Assembly (NCBI GenBank): GCA_024114885.1
Contig: CP099418.1
Coordinates: 806,001 to 870,000 of the forward strand
From: Septoria linicola
Lineage: Eukaryota > Ascomycota > Dothideomycetes > Mycosphaerellales > Mycosphaerellaceae
Length of the DNA stretch: 64,000 nucleotides
Direction: 5' to 3'
This document shows, one piece after another, positions 1 to 10,221 of the stretch. The position numbers and the translations under genes are program-made. The notes beneath the pieces were generated by a model that did not search any database, was not told the DNA's origin, and saw only the letters and a list, made by a program, of their open reading frames with translations. How positions within the stretch are numbered: position 1 is the first letter of the stretch; every line of letters starts with the position of its first letter.

Positions 1-49
1 TGTCGAGCGGCACAGGCTCAGAGTGGCCGTTGGATGCAACTTCAGCCAT
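1..49 (-). CDS. 5' end of a gene running off the left edge
   Basis: On the minus strand an ATG at 47-49 in a good context (CACC before the ATG) opens a frame that stays open to the window edge and would encode MAEVASNGHSEPVPLD. Only 16 codons are visible, so the product cannot be named. The next gene starts at 383 on the opposite strand, so the two would be divergent and share the 50-382 interval. It could be chance, because a 16-codon open frame is weak evidence by itself. Confidence 0.3.
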   Translation of the reverse strand, partial: MAEVASNGHSEPVPLD

Positions 50-382
50 GGTGAGGGTTGGTTGTAGCGGTAATTCCGAGGCGGTGGTGTGGAAGGCGGT
101 GAAGTCGAAGGACACGCAGAGATGAATTAGGCGACGGTAGAGAAGGAGAAGACAATGCGCCGAGCAGAGTCTTTGAGTGATGTGTGTGGGCGGTGGTGTT
201 GATGGCGGAAACGAGAAACAATTGGCAGGCGGGAATATTTTGGCAGGACGCTAGCGCGGCTGGTACCTGCTTCACCTTGTTCACCTGGCTCTTCGTGCCT
301 GCCTTCACCGTTTCGCAGTTCTCTCACCCCAACAGCTGAGTCATGTTCCAAAAATGCGTGCTTCTCACTCTCGGTGCGAATA
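50..382. promoter_or_regulatory. Divergent intergenic region between the edge gene and the Rrn9-like gene
   Basis: About 330 bp with no convincing gene. By position it must hold the promoters of the flanking divergent genes. A short upstream ATG at 354 opens an 8-codon frame that stops just before the ATG at 383, so it is a possible uORF. No TATA box stands out. Confidence 0.3.
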
Positions 383-2029
383 ATGGCTGAGGTGACCGGG
401 CGTGATGACAGCGCAGCACGACATGATCATGACGAAGAGGCTGCAAGAGTCGGCAACAATGACTACTCTTCAGAAGAGGAGCGAGAAGGACGATTTCACG
501 GGCCAGATGCAAGCTGGAGATTCTACACCAAAGCGGAGCGGGACCTAGCATACTCTTTGGACCAGACTGAGAACAACGACCTGAGTGCACACTTGTACAA
601 TGCACACAATCTGAAGCGTCGCTTGTATGTTGATTCGGTACCCGAGCCATGGCACAGCAAACAGAGATGGATAGCCCACGACGATTCTGGCCACATACCA
701 TTCCATCCTGAAAGCAGCTGGACTGCGTGGCCTCTCGAGCCTGCAGATGTCCCCAGGTCGAGCGAGCAATGGGGCGTGCCCGCAGCCGATGGAGAAGACG
801 AGAACGAAACCTTCCGGAAACGTGAAGACTGGACTCCTGGAGGGCAATTGCGAGATTGCATACATGCAGAAATTCTGCGCCAGGCCAAAGATAGGTTCAA
901 AAATCGTGTCTCTACGCAAAATGTCACAGGTTCTGCCTCGCTCCAAGGTCATGGAAATCAAGCGCCACAACTGCCGAGTACAGATAATAGTGAGTCCGAC
1001 ACAGCAACCTCTAGCTCTTCACAGTCCAGTGATGAGATCCGGGACGAGCCAGAGGAATCAGATGCTGGAGTGGAAGCGCCAGACAGTCCAGGCGCTCCTG
1101 ATGGTATTCTGTACGCGGTACCCATGGCAGATGACGAGCTTGCAGCAAGCATAGCTCGTCCTGCAGTCAACCACATCATGGCCAAACTCGATGACTTGTT
1201 GCGAGGTCTACATCATAGTCGAAAAGGTCATCGTCGAAGGCGATCTCAAACTCGTTCTGAGAATGCTACTCGTCGGCACAAAAGCACTTCAGGAGCAGAT
1301 TCAGATGATGAGAACGACAATTCGAGATCGCAATCACGATCGTCTCGGCACTCTGCCGGTGACAGCTCTCCTCGAAACAGTCGCAAGCGACAGGAACTGG
1401 GAACCCGCGACTGGAGCGAGGTGCTCGGCATAGCGGCTTTGACAGGCTGGGACCAGGCTGTGGTCGCCCGCGCCGCCCAGCGTTGTGCTACGCTATTTGA
1501 CGAACACATGGAGTTCCGCACTATACACATGACAGCGACGATGAAGGACTCCAGTGAACGTGCCCACCCTGAACGTGATGCAGAAACCTCTCCTGCGAAT
1601 GTGAGCACAAAGCCATTCGAAGCGAGTAGAAGCATTGAGAGCTTCTGCTGTCCGCACACGTCCTGTAGTCGCCATCAAGAACCATACTCGCAGCTATGGC
1701 GGCTGAGGGAGCACTTGAAGCGCAAGCATAAGCACGCCGCTCATGAAGTCGATACAATGGTAGGTGATCTCAAGCAGGCGTTAGCTTACGAAGGAAGCGT
1801 GGGTCAGCTTGCTGGTATGACGGGCAGCCAGCATGAACAAGTACCGGGCAGCAATTTCTCACATTCGCGCTCCCGACCCGTCAAAGATGAGTATCTTCAG
1901 CCTATTCTCATCAACATAGGTAGGTCGAAAGACAAAAAGGTTCGCAGAACGCCGAGCAGGGAGCACTTGAGAAAGGCTGCCTCGTCTCAGCAGGACACAG
2001 AAGATGATGGCGAAGAGGACGCAATGTAG
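383..2029 (+). CDS. Probable Rrn9-like RNA polymerase I initiation factor
   Basis: Single-exon gene of 548 codons from the ATG at 383 (the same frame is open from a GTG at 374, but the ATG is preferred). Near residues 58-80 is a stretch with DLSAHLYNAHNLKRR, which resembles the short Rrn9 domain of fungal RNA polymerase I initiation factors. A central segment around residue 345 (WSEVLGIAALTGWD, then RAAQRCATLFDEHME) also fits fungal Rrn9-type proteins as I remember them. Around residue 415-445 there is a single C2H2-like unit (CPHTSC followed by HLKRKHKH). The rest is acidic or Ser/Arg-rich and looks disordered. In yeast Rrn9 belongs to the upstream activation factor for rDNA transcription in the nucleolus. 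The domain match is from memory, so the alternative is a generic C2H2 regulatory protein. It converges with the next gene, whose stop lies 290 bp downstream. Confidence 0.6.
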   Translation: MAEVTGRDDSAARHDHDEEAARVGNNDYSSEEEREGRFHGPDASWRFYTKAERDLAYSLDQTENNDLSAHLYNAHNLKRRLYVDSVPEPWHSKQRWIAHDDSGHIPFHPESSWTAWPLEPADVPRSSEQWGVPAADGEDENETFRKREDWTPGGQLRDCIHAEILRQAKDRFKNRVSTQNVTGSASLQGHGNQAPQLPSTDNSESDTATSSSSQSSDEIRDEPEESDAGVEAPDSPGAPDGILYAVPMADDELAASIARPAVNHIMAKLDDLLRGLHHSRKGHRRRRSQTRSENATRRHKSTSGADSDDENDNSRSQSRSSRHSAGDSSPRNSRKRQELGTRDWSEVLGIAALTGWDQAVVARAAQRCATLFDEHMEFRTIHMTATMKDSSERAHPERDAETSPANVSTKPFEASRSIESFCCPHTSCSRHQEPYSQLWRLREHLKRKHKHAAHEVDTMVGDLKQALAYEGSVGQLAGMTGSQHEQVPGSNFSHSRSRPVKDEYLQPILINIGRSKDKKVRRTPSREHLRKAASSQQDTEDDGEEDAM

Positions 2030-2316
2030 AGTCAATGAGAGCATTAGCCATGATTCTTCCTTCGCTGATTCATTTCAGTTGAGAATTCCCGTGCTCGACT
2101 TTTCTGTAGAAGCTGTAACTTATGGCTATACGGTGGAATCGCCGCTCATCCAACCGCAATCATGCTTAGCCTTCCAGATCGGCTGGCGTCTGTATTCATC
2201 TTACTCTGTTCCAACCACCACCGCTCCAACCATGATCAAGTCGCGCGTAGAGTCAGTCCAAGCCCATCTCGCTGTGAGAAGCTGCGCGTGCCAGTGAGGT
2301 GTGCTTGATGCTCACT

Positions 2317-2923
2317 TCAAAGAAGGACATCGTCATCGTCGCTGTCGGCGCCCTTTTCGGCCTTGAACTTGGTCTTGGTCTCAGCATCGTCGCTGCCGTC
2401 GTCCTCGTTGGCCTTCGAGGGGGTCTTGCTGCGGCCAGTTCTAGCCTTCTGTTGAACATGTCAGTGAACGTGCTTCTAGAGTATGGTAGTCCCTTCTCGA
2501 CTAACCTTGACTGGGGTCGGGGACTCGTCGTCGTCGTCCTCGTTGCTGGCTTTGGCGCCACGTCCGCGCTTCTTCTTGGCTGGAGTGGCCTTGGCCTTGT
2601 TCTCCACGGGCGATGGAGTGTCGACGCCAGTAGCAGCGGCGGCTTGGGCGTTGAGCTTCTTCTTGATCTTGCCCCAGGCATTGCTCGCCTGTTCTGTGGT
2701 TAGATGACTAGGTTGCGGTGAATGAGCGAGCAGATGTGACTTACCGAGACAGGATTGGTGAAGCCGGCGAGGCCAGCGAGCTTTGGCCAGTCGATCTGCG
2801 GAGCTGGTGAGTGATCGTAAAGAGAGAAGGTTTCGGATTAAGTACCTTGGGGGCCTCATCGAAGCACTGCCAGGCCAGTGCCATGATGGTCTTCTCGCGC
2901 TCGGTGAACTCGTTGGAACTCAT
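2317..2923 (-). CDS. Small Myb/SANT-like nuclear protein (four exons)
   Basis: Exons on the minus strand are 2846-2923, 2745-2795, 2506-2688 and 2317-2448. The introns are 50, 56 and 57 bp with GT-AG ends, giving 147 aa. The N-terminal 50 residues (MSSNEFTEREKTIMALAWQ, then WPKLAGLAGFTNPVS and ASNAWGKIKKKL) are the compact Myb/SANT-like fold common in small fungal proteins, often labelled histone H1-like or Myb-like. The C-terminal half alternates Lys/Arg-rich patches (PAKKKRGRG) with acidic runs and ends DDDDVLL, as in chromatin-associated proteins. For exon 3 there are two candidate acceptors 5 bp apart, and only the second (exon starting 2688) keeps the frame. A nuclear chromatin role is inferred, with no specific partner identifiable. 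Confidence 0.75.
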
Positions 2924-3442
2924 CTGGGACTGTGTCAGCTGAAAGCGCAGGTGTGTCAGCTCAGGGGCATGTACCTTGCGAAGTTCGTGATGAGTGTTGT
3001 GAATGTGAGTGTGGTTTGTTGTTGTGGAAGAGCGAGGTTCAAAGTCGATGTTTGTTGGGTTGTAGTCCTGGAAGAAAAGCTCGTGCAGAAGAGAGCTGTG
3101 CTTCGCATTTCGGCTCGCCGAATCGCCATCGCAACGGCTTACTCACTTTTCAGACCTCACATGCATTCGGGCAACTGGCTTGAGCCTCCTCAAGTGATTT
3201 CGAAGTGCATTCGGTATGGCAGACATTGCCTTTACATTGTCTCCCAACAGATCTTGCAGGTATCAGCAATACTCACAACGTGTGACAGCTAACGGCAGTT
3301 GACATTTCTGCAGTTTCGTACGGTTCGATTACCCCACCGCTACACTTTACCAGGACCGCCGTACTACTCCCTGGGGCCAGGCGCAAGGGACAACTGGCAT
3401 AGTCTTCCGATGAGAGTGCCATAGATGGAGAGAAGGGTAGGC
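2924..3442. other. Intergenic region, no gene seen
   Basis: About 520 bp upstream of the Myb-like gene. Short open frames here lack recognisable composition or partners. It presumably holds the promoter of the 2317-2923 gene. Confidence 0.35.
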
Positions 3443-4130
3443 CTACACTGGTCTTGCTCTCGACCTTCTGTCAGAAGAATCGCCATACAGCACCGCTACC
3501 GGAGCCGCAGCATCTGCATCAACAAGTATCGCTGGGAAGCCGACTCCATGATATGCGTGATTGTGGTCTTTGTTGTCCACTTGTGATGAAAGGACCACTT
3601 CTTTCTGTTTCGAAGGCGGTACTTCTTTGCTGCGAGGATACGGTGTGCCTCCATGAGGTGAAAGACCAGATCGCTGCTCCAAGCGCAGCAAGTGTAGCAA
3701 CACCCCTGACTGTGCCGCCTGCCATCGCTTCGACATCCGGCGGTGCTCTTGATCCTTTCTTCGGAGACAGATTGGTCTTGTCCGTCATCGCGATGGTGCT
3801 TGTGACGCTATTAAAAGTCGCCAAAAGAGCTGTCAGCACTCCATGCTCACGAAGTGACGGGTATGCCTACTTGGACAAATCGACGGGCCCCATGGCCCTG
3901 TCAATGCACTGTCGGCGAAGCAAATACTGTTTCTCAGGCAGACAGAGCCCGCTCTGCAGGAGTACTTGGTGACATCACCGGTAGGGTCGCATGGCACATC
4001 AACGCCCCGTATCTTGCGGTCCGGGTAATAGCACTGAGCCACTTCTTGGGAAACACATGATGCGGCAACAGCATTAACGAACGGGAAAGTGAAGCTTCGT
4101 GCGTAGCATCTTGATTGTTATAGGGAGGGA
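3443..4130 (-). pseudogene. Cys-rich single-pass membrane protein, frame broken
   Basis: On the minus strand, 3833-4042 encodes a Cys-patterned extracellular segment (QCYYPDRKIRG, VPCDPTGD, then GSVCLRNSICF) typical of small fungal surface proteins of the type signal peptide, Cys domain, one transmembrane helix, cytoplasmic tail. Just upstream in the same frame is a signal-like stretch (FPFVNAVAASC) but no ATG. The ATG at about 4110 would connect only if one base of the TTTCCC run were removed. A 41-bp GT-AG intron (3830-3870) would join to a hydrophobic segment (VRGVATLAALGAAIWSF). The likely tail (SKEVPPSKQKEVVL to about 3443) is in yet another frame. I read this as a gene with at least two frame disruptions. 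The alternative is undetected introns. Confidence 0.4.
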
Positions 4131-5435
4131 TTGGAAGAAGCACCTGTTATGTGGACAGGCTGTACTACTTGTACTGCCTCTCTCTCCTCTCCCTGAAAGG
4201 GCAGCCGCTAGGGAGCAGCGAAGACAGCGAGCAAGGTGCAGGCCGGTATGTGCTATTGGCCGCAAGGCCGCTATGCCGTGTGTTCGAAGTCATGCGTACT
4301 GAGATCCAATGATCGTTGAGACTTGATTCGCGCGCTACCTTAGTGCCAGTCGTAGTTGGGCGAACTCGAAGCAAGGTTCAAAGGAGGCTTGCATCAAAGA
4401 CATGCCTTACCTCAGCCTGATATGGCTGAAATGGGGTATATCTGGGATTGGTGAGCAGCACAATGGTATAGCGTCGCCGATGAGAGTCTTTGGTTGGCAG
4501 AATGGGGCTGCTTCCCGGTGCGCAACGACTCCTTACCACAACTGCCCAGCCTAGAGGTAGAGTCGATTGTGGCAGTGTGTCCCAAACCCTCAAAGCCAGC
4601 CACGATTGTCTTGTCGGATATGAGTAATGGAGAATGCCGAGAAGCTCCAATAGGCCCAATGCGTAACTAGTTGTGAGGGGATCACACATGAGCATTGCAA
4701 TCCAGCCATAGCCCAACGCATCTTCGCACGATGCATCTACACTTTGAGATCAGCACAGGCATTTCCATCGCCAGGAGTACGCAAGTGCTAGCCGGCCTCA
4801 TCAGGTCTCACAGCAGTGTCAACTTTCAGGCGACTTCTCGGTTCCGATGCCTAAGAGCAGGTGCTACGCAATAGGGCGGGATATCGTGGACATGTCTTAC
4901 AGTTGCAAGGCACGGTCGAGTCGCTTCTGAGGCATCTGCAAGCGTGTCGCAACGGCCTAGCAGAGTTTAGTAACGGTGGAATGACATGCGCCAGTCTCCA
5001 GTGATATACTGCGATAGTACTGTACACAACCAGACTCGAGAGGTGAAGTCTGCAACCTGGAATGGTATGAAACTTGAGTTTTGCCAAGGACGGTGTGACC
5101 GTCCATGTAGCCGGGATCCTCCTTCCGCGGACGACCTCCGAGACTCTCGCTCCGCTGCTTTCGTCACACCAGAGCTATCATCAGCAGAGCTCATCAAGCA
5201 AGAGACAAATCATAAAGGGCTCCTGTGCAAGCAGCCGGAGACGATCGCTTGGAAGCACGGCAAGCAAAGTGATCCTTCGCGACCCCACCCAAGCACGTTT
5301 TATGGTTGCCTAAGGTAGGTCGATCCTGCGTGATAAGACACGCGAGGTATCTTTCCATTGTTCTCGAGGGTCGTACTTCTCCTCTTTGCATACCACCTTC
5401 ACCGCGTCGCTCTGATAGACTCACCAAAAGCACAA
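4131..5435. other. Intergenic region of 1.3 kb, no gene supported
   Basis: Open frames of up to 112 codons on the minus strand (4378-4716) have no recognisable domain and overlap other frames. The end nearest 5435 must carry the promoter of the large membrane-protein gene. A TTG-started extension of that gene (5358) is possible but unlikely. Confidence 0.35.
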
Positions 5436-7379
5436 ATGGCGAATAGTCGTGACCATGACGAGGAGTACTTGACCGACCCAGGCACTGAAGAAGAGTCCGA
5501 AGACGAGTCGTTGTTTGATGAAGGACCAGGCGATGGCTACTTTCAGCCCAGACATCATCCACAGACACAATTTGTTGAAAACTCATCAATCACAGCAGAA
5601 GCAAACGCCAAGGCCAGAGAAGCGAACGAACAGCGGTCTGGCGGTTCCGGTCCTGCAGCAGCAGCATCACCTTTGAGTTCTGCCGCCAGCTCGCCTCGAT
5701 CGATAGCTTGGACGATGCCCGCGGCAGATGATAATGCAGAAGCTCCACCGCCGACATATGAGAGCATCTCCCGAGGGAATGGATCTCAAGAACAGTATGG
5801 AAGCATTACAGCTCAGAGCTCCTCGCGTCATGCTCCGCCATTCCATGCCGGAGAAGTGCAGCCACAGAGCATGAGAGACACTGTGCCGCCACCAGCCGAT
5901 GAGGAGAGTGGCCTGCTCGGTGGCTTAAAGTCGAAACGTCAAGGCAACTGGCGCCAGAAAGTCACTGGCTGTTTCAAACCATTATCCATCTGCAACATCC
6001 TCTTGATTGTGGCGATTGTTGCTGTCATCTCGACCGTTGCAGGCGTGACATCTGACGACTACAGTAATGGTGATGAAGGAGGGGGAAAAGACAGCACGCC
6101 GACTAGTCCGCCCATTTTGCCCGCGCCACCAAAATACCCGGGCACGCCTTCACGCGGTTCGTGTGACCTGAGCATGGTAGCTCCTAGTCTACAGCTGGAC
6201 TACGAGAACTTGAACAATTTCACATTCCTCGAACTTATGGAAAGCTCAGCGTACTTCAATGGAGCCATTGATGGGCAAATCGAGATCCAGCCCGCGAGTG
6301 CCCCTCAAGATGGCGACATTCGAGTCTGGATCTCATATGCTACATCCGAGCCATGGCATATCCAGCACTCGGACTATGTACATACACACGACAGTCTTAC
6401 TCTCCAGCTGCCCAGTCTTGTGAGGGATGGCAACGGCTACGAGCGACCTTGTTTGGGGGTCTCTGTCCGGATAGCAGTCAAAGCAGGTCTTCGCCTCGAC
6501 AATTGGGAACTCGTCACAGGAAACTTTGACGTCAAAATCGACGATGGTCTCTTCAATCGTGAAGCCGGCCAAGAGGCGCTATCTCACCTCCAAGTCTCCG
6601 AGTCGTCCTCCTTCACTGCGATTCGAGGAAAGATCGCCTCGAAGTACTGGTCGTCGCGTCGAACGGTCATCGAGACGTCTTCGGGTACCATCAGCGGTAG
6701 CTTTGCTCTTCGCGACTTGCTGTCTCTCAAGTCTCAGTCCGGCACAGTCAACGTGGACGTCGACCCGAAGGAAGCAGACGAGGATCACCCCGCCCCAGCA
6801 GAATTCATTGCGCATACAAGTTCCGGCACAGTCAAGGCTAGATTTCCTACATCAGCATTCGGTGACGAGATTCCAGTCCGCGATTATCGTACTCGTGTCG
6901 AAACATCCTCTGCTTCCGTTGGTGGAAATTACATCCTCGGTATGCAAACGAATTTCCACACCCACTCTGGAAGCCTGGACGCTGACCTCCTTCCGATCAT
7001 CGTCTCCCGGAGCAGTAATGACATATCCCACTTGTACACTTCCACATCTTCGGCCAGCCAGAGGCTCACCATCCTGCCACCATACTACCTCCCGGAAAAG
7101 AAGAGCTTCGCCGATGTGAAGTCAGAGCATAAGTATAGCAGCTCGAGCGGGACATTGAGACTTACATATCCAGATGAGTGGGAAGGCTATATTGAGGGCG
7201 ATACGAGCAGTGGGAGCGTGAAGATAGAAGGAAAGGATGTAGAGAGATTGTCAGGGGAAGGGTGGTGGGGGACGATGTACCAGCATGTTATTGCGAGGAA
7301 GGGCGGTGAGGGAGCGAAGGGAAGGGTCAGGTTTAGTACGAGTAGTGGGAGTGTGAGGATGGACATGGGGAGGTCGTGA
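5436..7379 (+). CDS. Type II-like membrane protein with repeated TSSGS beta-type ectodomain (DUF4097-like)
   Basis: Single exon of 647 codons from the ATG at 5436 (MANSRDHDEEYLTDPG). The first 180 residues are acidic, Ser/Pro-rich and probably cytoplasmic, and include a PPPTYES motif. One transmembrane helix follows at about residues 185-207 (ICNILLIVAIVAVISTVAG). The remaining 430 residues form an ectodomain with regularly spaced short repeats: ETSSGTISG, KSQSGTVNV, HTSSGTVKA, ETSSASVGG, HTHSGSLDA, SSSSGTLRL, DTSSGSVKI, STSSGSVRM. Such repeats are characteristic of DUF4097-type right-handed beta structures. A cell-surface or vacuolar membrane role is inferred, and no enzyme motif is visible. 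There is no intron and the frame is clean throughout. Confidence 0.8.
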   Translation: MANSRDHDEEYLTDPGTEEESEDESLFDEGPGDGYFQPRHHPQTQFVENSSITAEANAKAREANEQRSGGSGPAAAASPLSSAASSPRSIAWTMPAADDNAEAPPPTYESISRGNGSQEQYGSITAQSSSRHAPPFHAGEVQPQSMRDTVPPPADEESGLLGGLKSKRQGNWRQKVTGCFKPLSICNILLIVAIVAVISTVAGVTSDDYSNGDEGGGKDSTPTSPPILPAPPKYPGTPSRGSCDLSMVAPSLQLDYENLNNFTFLELMESSAYFNGAIDGQIEIQPASAPQDGDIRVWISYATSEPWHIQHSDYVHTHDSLTLQLPSLVRDGNGYERPCLGVSVRIAVKAGLRLDNWELVTGNFDVKIDDGLFNREAGQEALSHLQVSESSSFTAIRGKIASKYWSSRRTVIETSSGTISGSFALRDLLSLKSQSGTVNVDVDPKEADEDHPAPAEFIAHTSSGTVKARFPTSAFGDEIPVRDYRTRVETSSASVGGNYILGMQTNFHTHSGSLDADLLPIIVSRSSNDISHLYTSTSSASQRLTILPPYYLPEKKSFADVKSEHKYSSSSGTLRLTYPDEWEGYIEGDTSSGSVKIEGKDVERLSGEGWWGTMYQHVIARKGGEGAKGRVRFSTSSGSVRMDMGRS

Positions 7380-7894
7380 GAGGAGATTCAGGAAAGAGGA
7401 GAGATGGAAGGAGGAGAGATGGGTGGTTATGATGTGATGATTTTGTACGATTTATGAAACAGGATGAGATGGCATGGTGTTTCTCCAGGAAACCTAGGCA
7501 CGTTCACTGCGGCGGGAAAGGACACAGGAATATCGTGAGGACATGAGACACAGCTTGAAAGACACATCACGGGAACACGGCGAACAAGTTTGAGACGGAG
7601 CTTTATGGCTCAACATTGGCCCGCATTCTGAGGACTTCGCCTCTGGTGACTTCAGCTCTTGCGCCTATCGCTTTCAGCTAATGTGGCGTGGCCGTGATAC
7701 AGTGCACACGCATTTAACGAAGCGCTCCACTGTTAAAGCATCCCATCCCATCTCGACATGCACAATTTACGAGTTCGCCTCCTCGAGCGCTCTCCCCTTG
7801 CCTTCAAAGCTTCTCTAGCGACCTAATGACCACCATGATCCCTCACTTCTCACATCATCCACTCCTTCCCCCAAAACTTTGAGCTAAGCTCTCT
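7380..7894. other. Convergent intergenic region
   Basis: About 515 bp between the stop of the membrane-protein gene and the stop of NOP16, which face each other. It can only hold 3' untranslated regions. The first 80 bp are GA-rich. No gene seen. Confidence 0.4.
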
Positions 7895-8659
7895 TCACAC
7901 CCTCCCCCCAGCCTCCCTCCACGTCTTGATCCTCTTCTTCAAATCGCCCTCACTCCGCTGCATATAATTCACCTTCATATCCCGCGCCATTTTCCCATAA
8001 TCATCTCCATGCTTTTTCACGAGCTCTTCAATAAACGCTACTTCGCCTTCCGGTTGTCTTCGTTTGTATTTTGCCGCGGGGCGGGAGGCTTGGGCTTCGA
8101 GGGCGCGGACTGTGTCTGTCTTTGCGGAGGTGGAAGAAGCTGGGGTGCCGGTGTTGGCGTGTTGGTTTTGTAGGGAGAAGACTTGGTCGTCTTGGTGTGA
8201 AGAGGCGTCGTCGGAGTCGAATTCTGCGAGGGGGTCGTTGAGGGGGTTGGAGCGTGGGAGGTCGGGTTGTTCTATAATGCGCAAGATGGCGCCTGTTTCG
8301 GGGTCGCGCTCGATTTTGGCTTCGGCGAGGTTGAGTTGTTGTTTTTTGCGGTTGCTGGTTGTTGTGATGTTGAGAGGGTCGACTGCATCTGCCTCATCGT
8401 CCAGGCCTTCCCATTCTTCGTCGTCTTCGGTGTGTCGTTGTTGGTGGCGGAGATCGGAGACTTTCTTTTCGGTGCCGCCGGTGAATTTGTTCAGCTTGGC
8501 TGCCAGGCCGAGCTTTTTGTAGTTCTGGGCCAGAGTGAGAGACTGGTCCCAGTTGGCGGCGATGATGGGGTTGGTCAACACGCGCTTTTTGGATTTGGGC
8601 TTTTGGCGCACTTTTTGCACGCCGCTGCGATTCTTGCGTTTTTGGAGTTCACGGCCCAT
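7895..8659 (-). CDS. NOP16: Nop16, 60S ribosome biogenesis factor
   Basis: Single-exon gene of 254 codons. The N-terminus MGRELQKRKNRSGVQKVRQ followed by KSKKRVLTNPIIAANWD and LAQNYKKLGLAAKLN is the diagnostic signature of Nop16. The C-terminus (EVAFIEELVKKHGDDYGKMA, then MQRSEGDLKKRIKTW) also fits the family. The middle is acidic. Nop16 is a nucleolar component of pre-60S particles needed for 25S rRNA maturation and 60S assembly. It is divergent from the ZIP transporter, with a 240-bp shared upstream interval. Length and both ends match the family. Confidence 0.95.
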   Translation of the reverse strand: MGRELQKRKNRSGVQKVRQKPKSKKRVLTNPIIAANWDQSLTLAQNYKKLGLAAKLNKFTGGTEKKVSDLRHQQRHTEDDEEWEGLDDEADAVDPLNITTTSNRKKQQLNLAEAKIERDPETGAILRIIEQPDLPRSNPLNDPLAEFDSDDASSHQDDQVFSLQNQHANTGTPASSTSAKTDTVRALEAQASRPAAKYKRRQPEGEVAFIEELVKKHGDDYGKMARDMKVNYMQRSEGDLKKRIKTWREAGGRV

Positions 8660-8899
8660 GTTGTGTTGTGCAAGTGGTGGATGTTTGGTATATGGATGTC
8701 TTCTTCACATGCGAGAGATGGTCGATGGAAGATTTCTGGAGAATTGGGCCTGAACTCCAGGGACTCGGCTCGCGGCGAAACCTCGTATCGCGGCCATGTG
8801 GCTTTCTCGGCTCCTTATCTGATCGAAGTCCGGCGTATTTATGGTACGTTGCATCACTCACTCACTTTCTTGACTAGACATTGATGAACAATCACCATA
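8660..8899. promoter_or_regulatory. Compact bidirectional promoter, NOP16 / ZIP transporter
   Basis: Only 240 bp separate the two divergent start codons, so both promoters must lie here. No specific motif is claimed. Confidence 0.4.
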
Positions 8900-10221
8900 A
8901 TGACGAGACGAAACTATCGCAATGCTGCTCTCACGGTAGTGGCCTTGCTAGCATATTCTGCTTATGCTCAAGTCGCACGTGAGAAAGTGGTGACTGCAGT
9001 GCCGGTCGACAGACTGAGCACCCAGGAAATTGAAGAGCAGCTCCAGGTGTGCCCTCCCCTCCCTTGCTCTTGCTATAAGTCTATATTACCACATCTACTA
9101 ACCGATAACAGTCCTGCTCCATCCTTCAGCAGATCACTGCCCACAATGCCGAACATCACCCCGTCACATCATCATGGCTATCGAGGGCATTTGCTGTGCT
9201 CTTCCCATTCACATCACCCGCCCTGAATGCTCTCATGGGCACTCTATATATCTCTGGACCTCCCAACTTCCTCCTCGCACTATGTCCTCCCAACATCGAT
9301 CCCTCCAGCTTGAATATCATGGTAGCCTTTGCAGTTGGAGGTCTGCTGGGTGACACGCTCTTCCATCTCCTCCCTGAGATCTTCTTGGGAGAAGTGCCCG
9401 AAGGAGAGGTCAGAGCTGTCTTTGTCGAACCCAACAAGAACTTGCTGCTGGGAGTGGCCATCATGGTCGGCTTCGTTACTTTCGTTGGCATGGACAAGGG
9501 GCTACGCATCGCTACAGGTGGAGCAGGCCACTCGCACGACCACTCCGGCCATGCTCAGGAGACTAACGGGCAGGCTGTCGCAAGTGCCACGGGCATTGCT
9601 ATGCCGAGCGAGAAGGAGCTGAAGAAGCGTGGAGGCAAGCAGGATAAGTCGATTGCTGAAGCGCCAAAGGCTGCGGTTGAAGAGCCAGCGAAGAAGGAGG
9701 TCAAGCTTTCAGCATACCTGAACATTATTGCCGACTTCACGCACAACATCACCGATGGACTGGCCATGTCTTCCTCGTTCTACGCCAGCCCTACTATTGG
9801 AGCCACCACAACACTGGCAGTTTTCTGCCACGAAATACCTCACGAGGTCGGTGACTTTGCACTTCTCATCCAGGGAGGCATGAGCAAGAAGTTGGCTATG
9901 GGACTGCAATTCGTCACGGCACTCGGTGCAGTCCTCGGCACGCTCATCGGTATTGCTGTGCAAGAGTTCGGAGGAAACGCTGCCTCTGTCGTGCAAGAGA
10001 TCGGTGTCGGTAATACTGGTCTGTGGGGCACGAGTCTGCAGTGGGGAGACATGCTGCTGCCCTTTACGGCTGGAACTTTCTTATATGTCGGAACAGTCGG
10101 CGTCATTCCAGAGATGCTAGAGACTGGACCGAATGTGGCCAAGGAGCTCAGGACTACAGCACTGCAATTTCTGGCTATGGCTGCCGGTGCTGGAATTATG
10201 CTGGGTATCTCGTGGTCCTAG
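8900..10221 (+). CDS. ZIP family zinc transporter, KE4/YKE4 (SLC39A7) type
   Basis: Two exons, 8900-9046 and 9112-10221, with a 65-bp intron (GTGTGC...AACAG), giving 418 aa. It has an N-terminal signal/anchor (TVVALLAYSAYAQ) and several hydrophobic helices. A His-rich loop (GHSHDHSGH) precedes the hallmark metal-binding helices: HNITDGLAM in TM4 and HEIPHEVGDFALL in TM5, which is the LIV-1/KE4 consensus. Members release Zn2+ from the ER/secretory lumen to the cytosol, as yeast Yke4 does. The C-terminal half (GDMLLPFTAGTFLYV, then GAGIMLGISWS) is complete. Frame and length are normal. Confidence 0.93.

Noticed and set aside
4400..4620. A possible 5S rRNA relic, because of GGGCTGCTTCCCGG and CTGGGATT-like strings
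   Set aside because: Only short patches resemble fungal 5S rRNA. They are in inconsistent order and no closing stem between ends could be formed.
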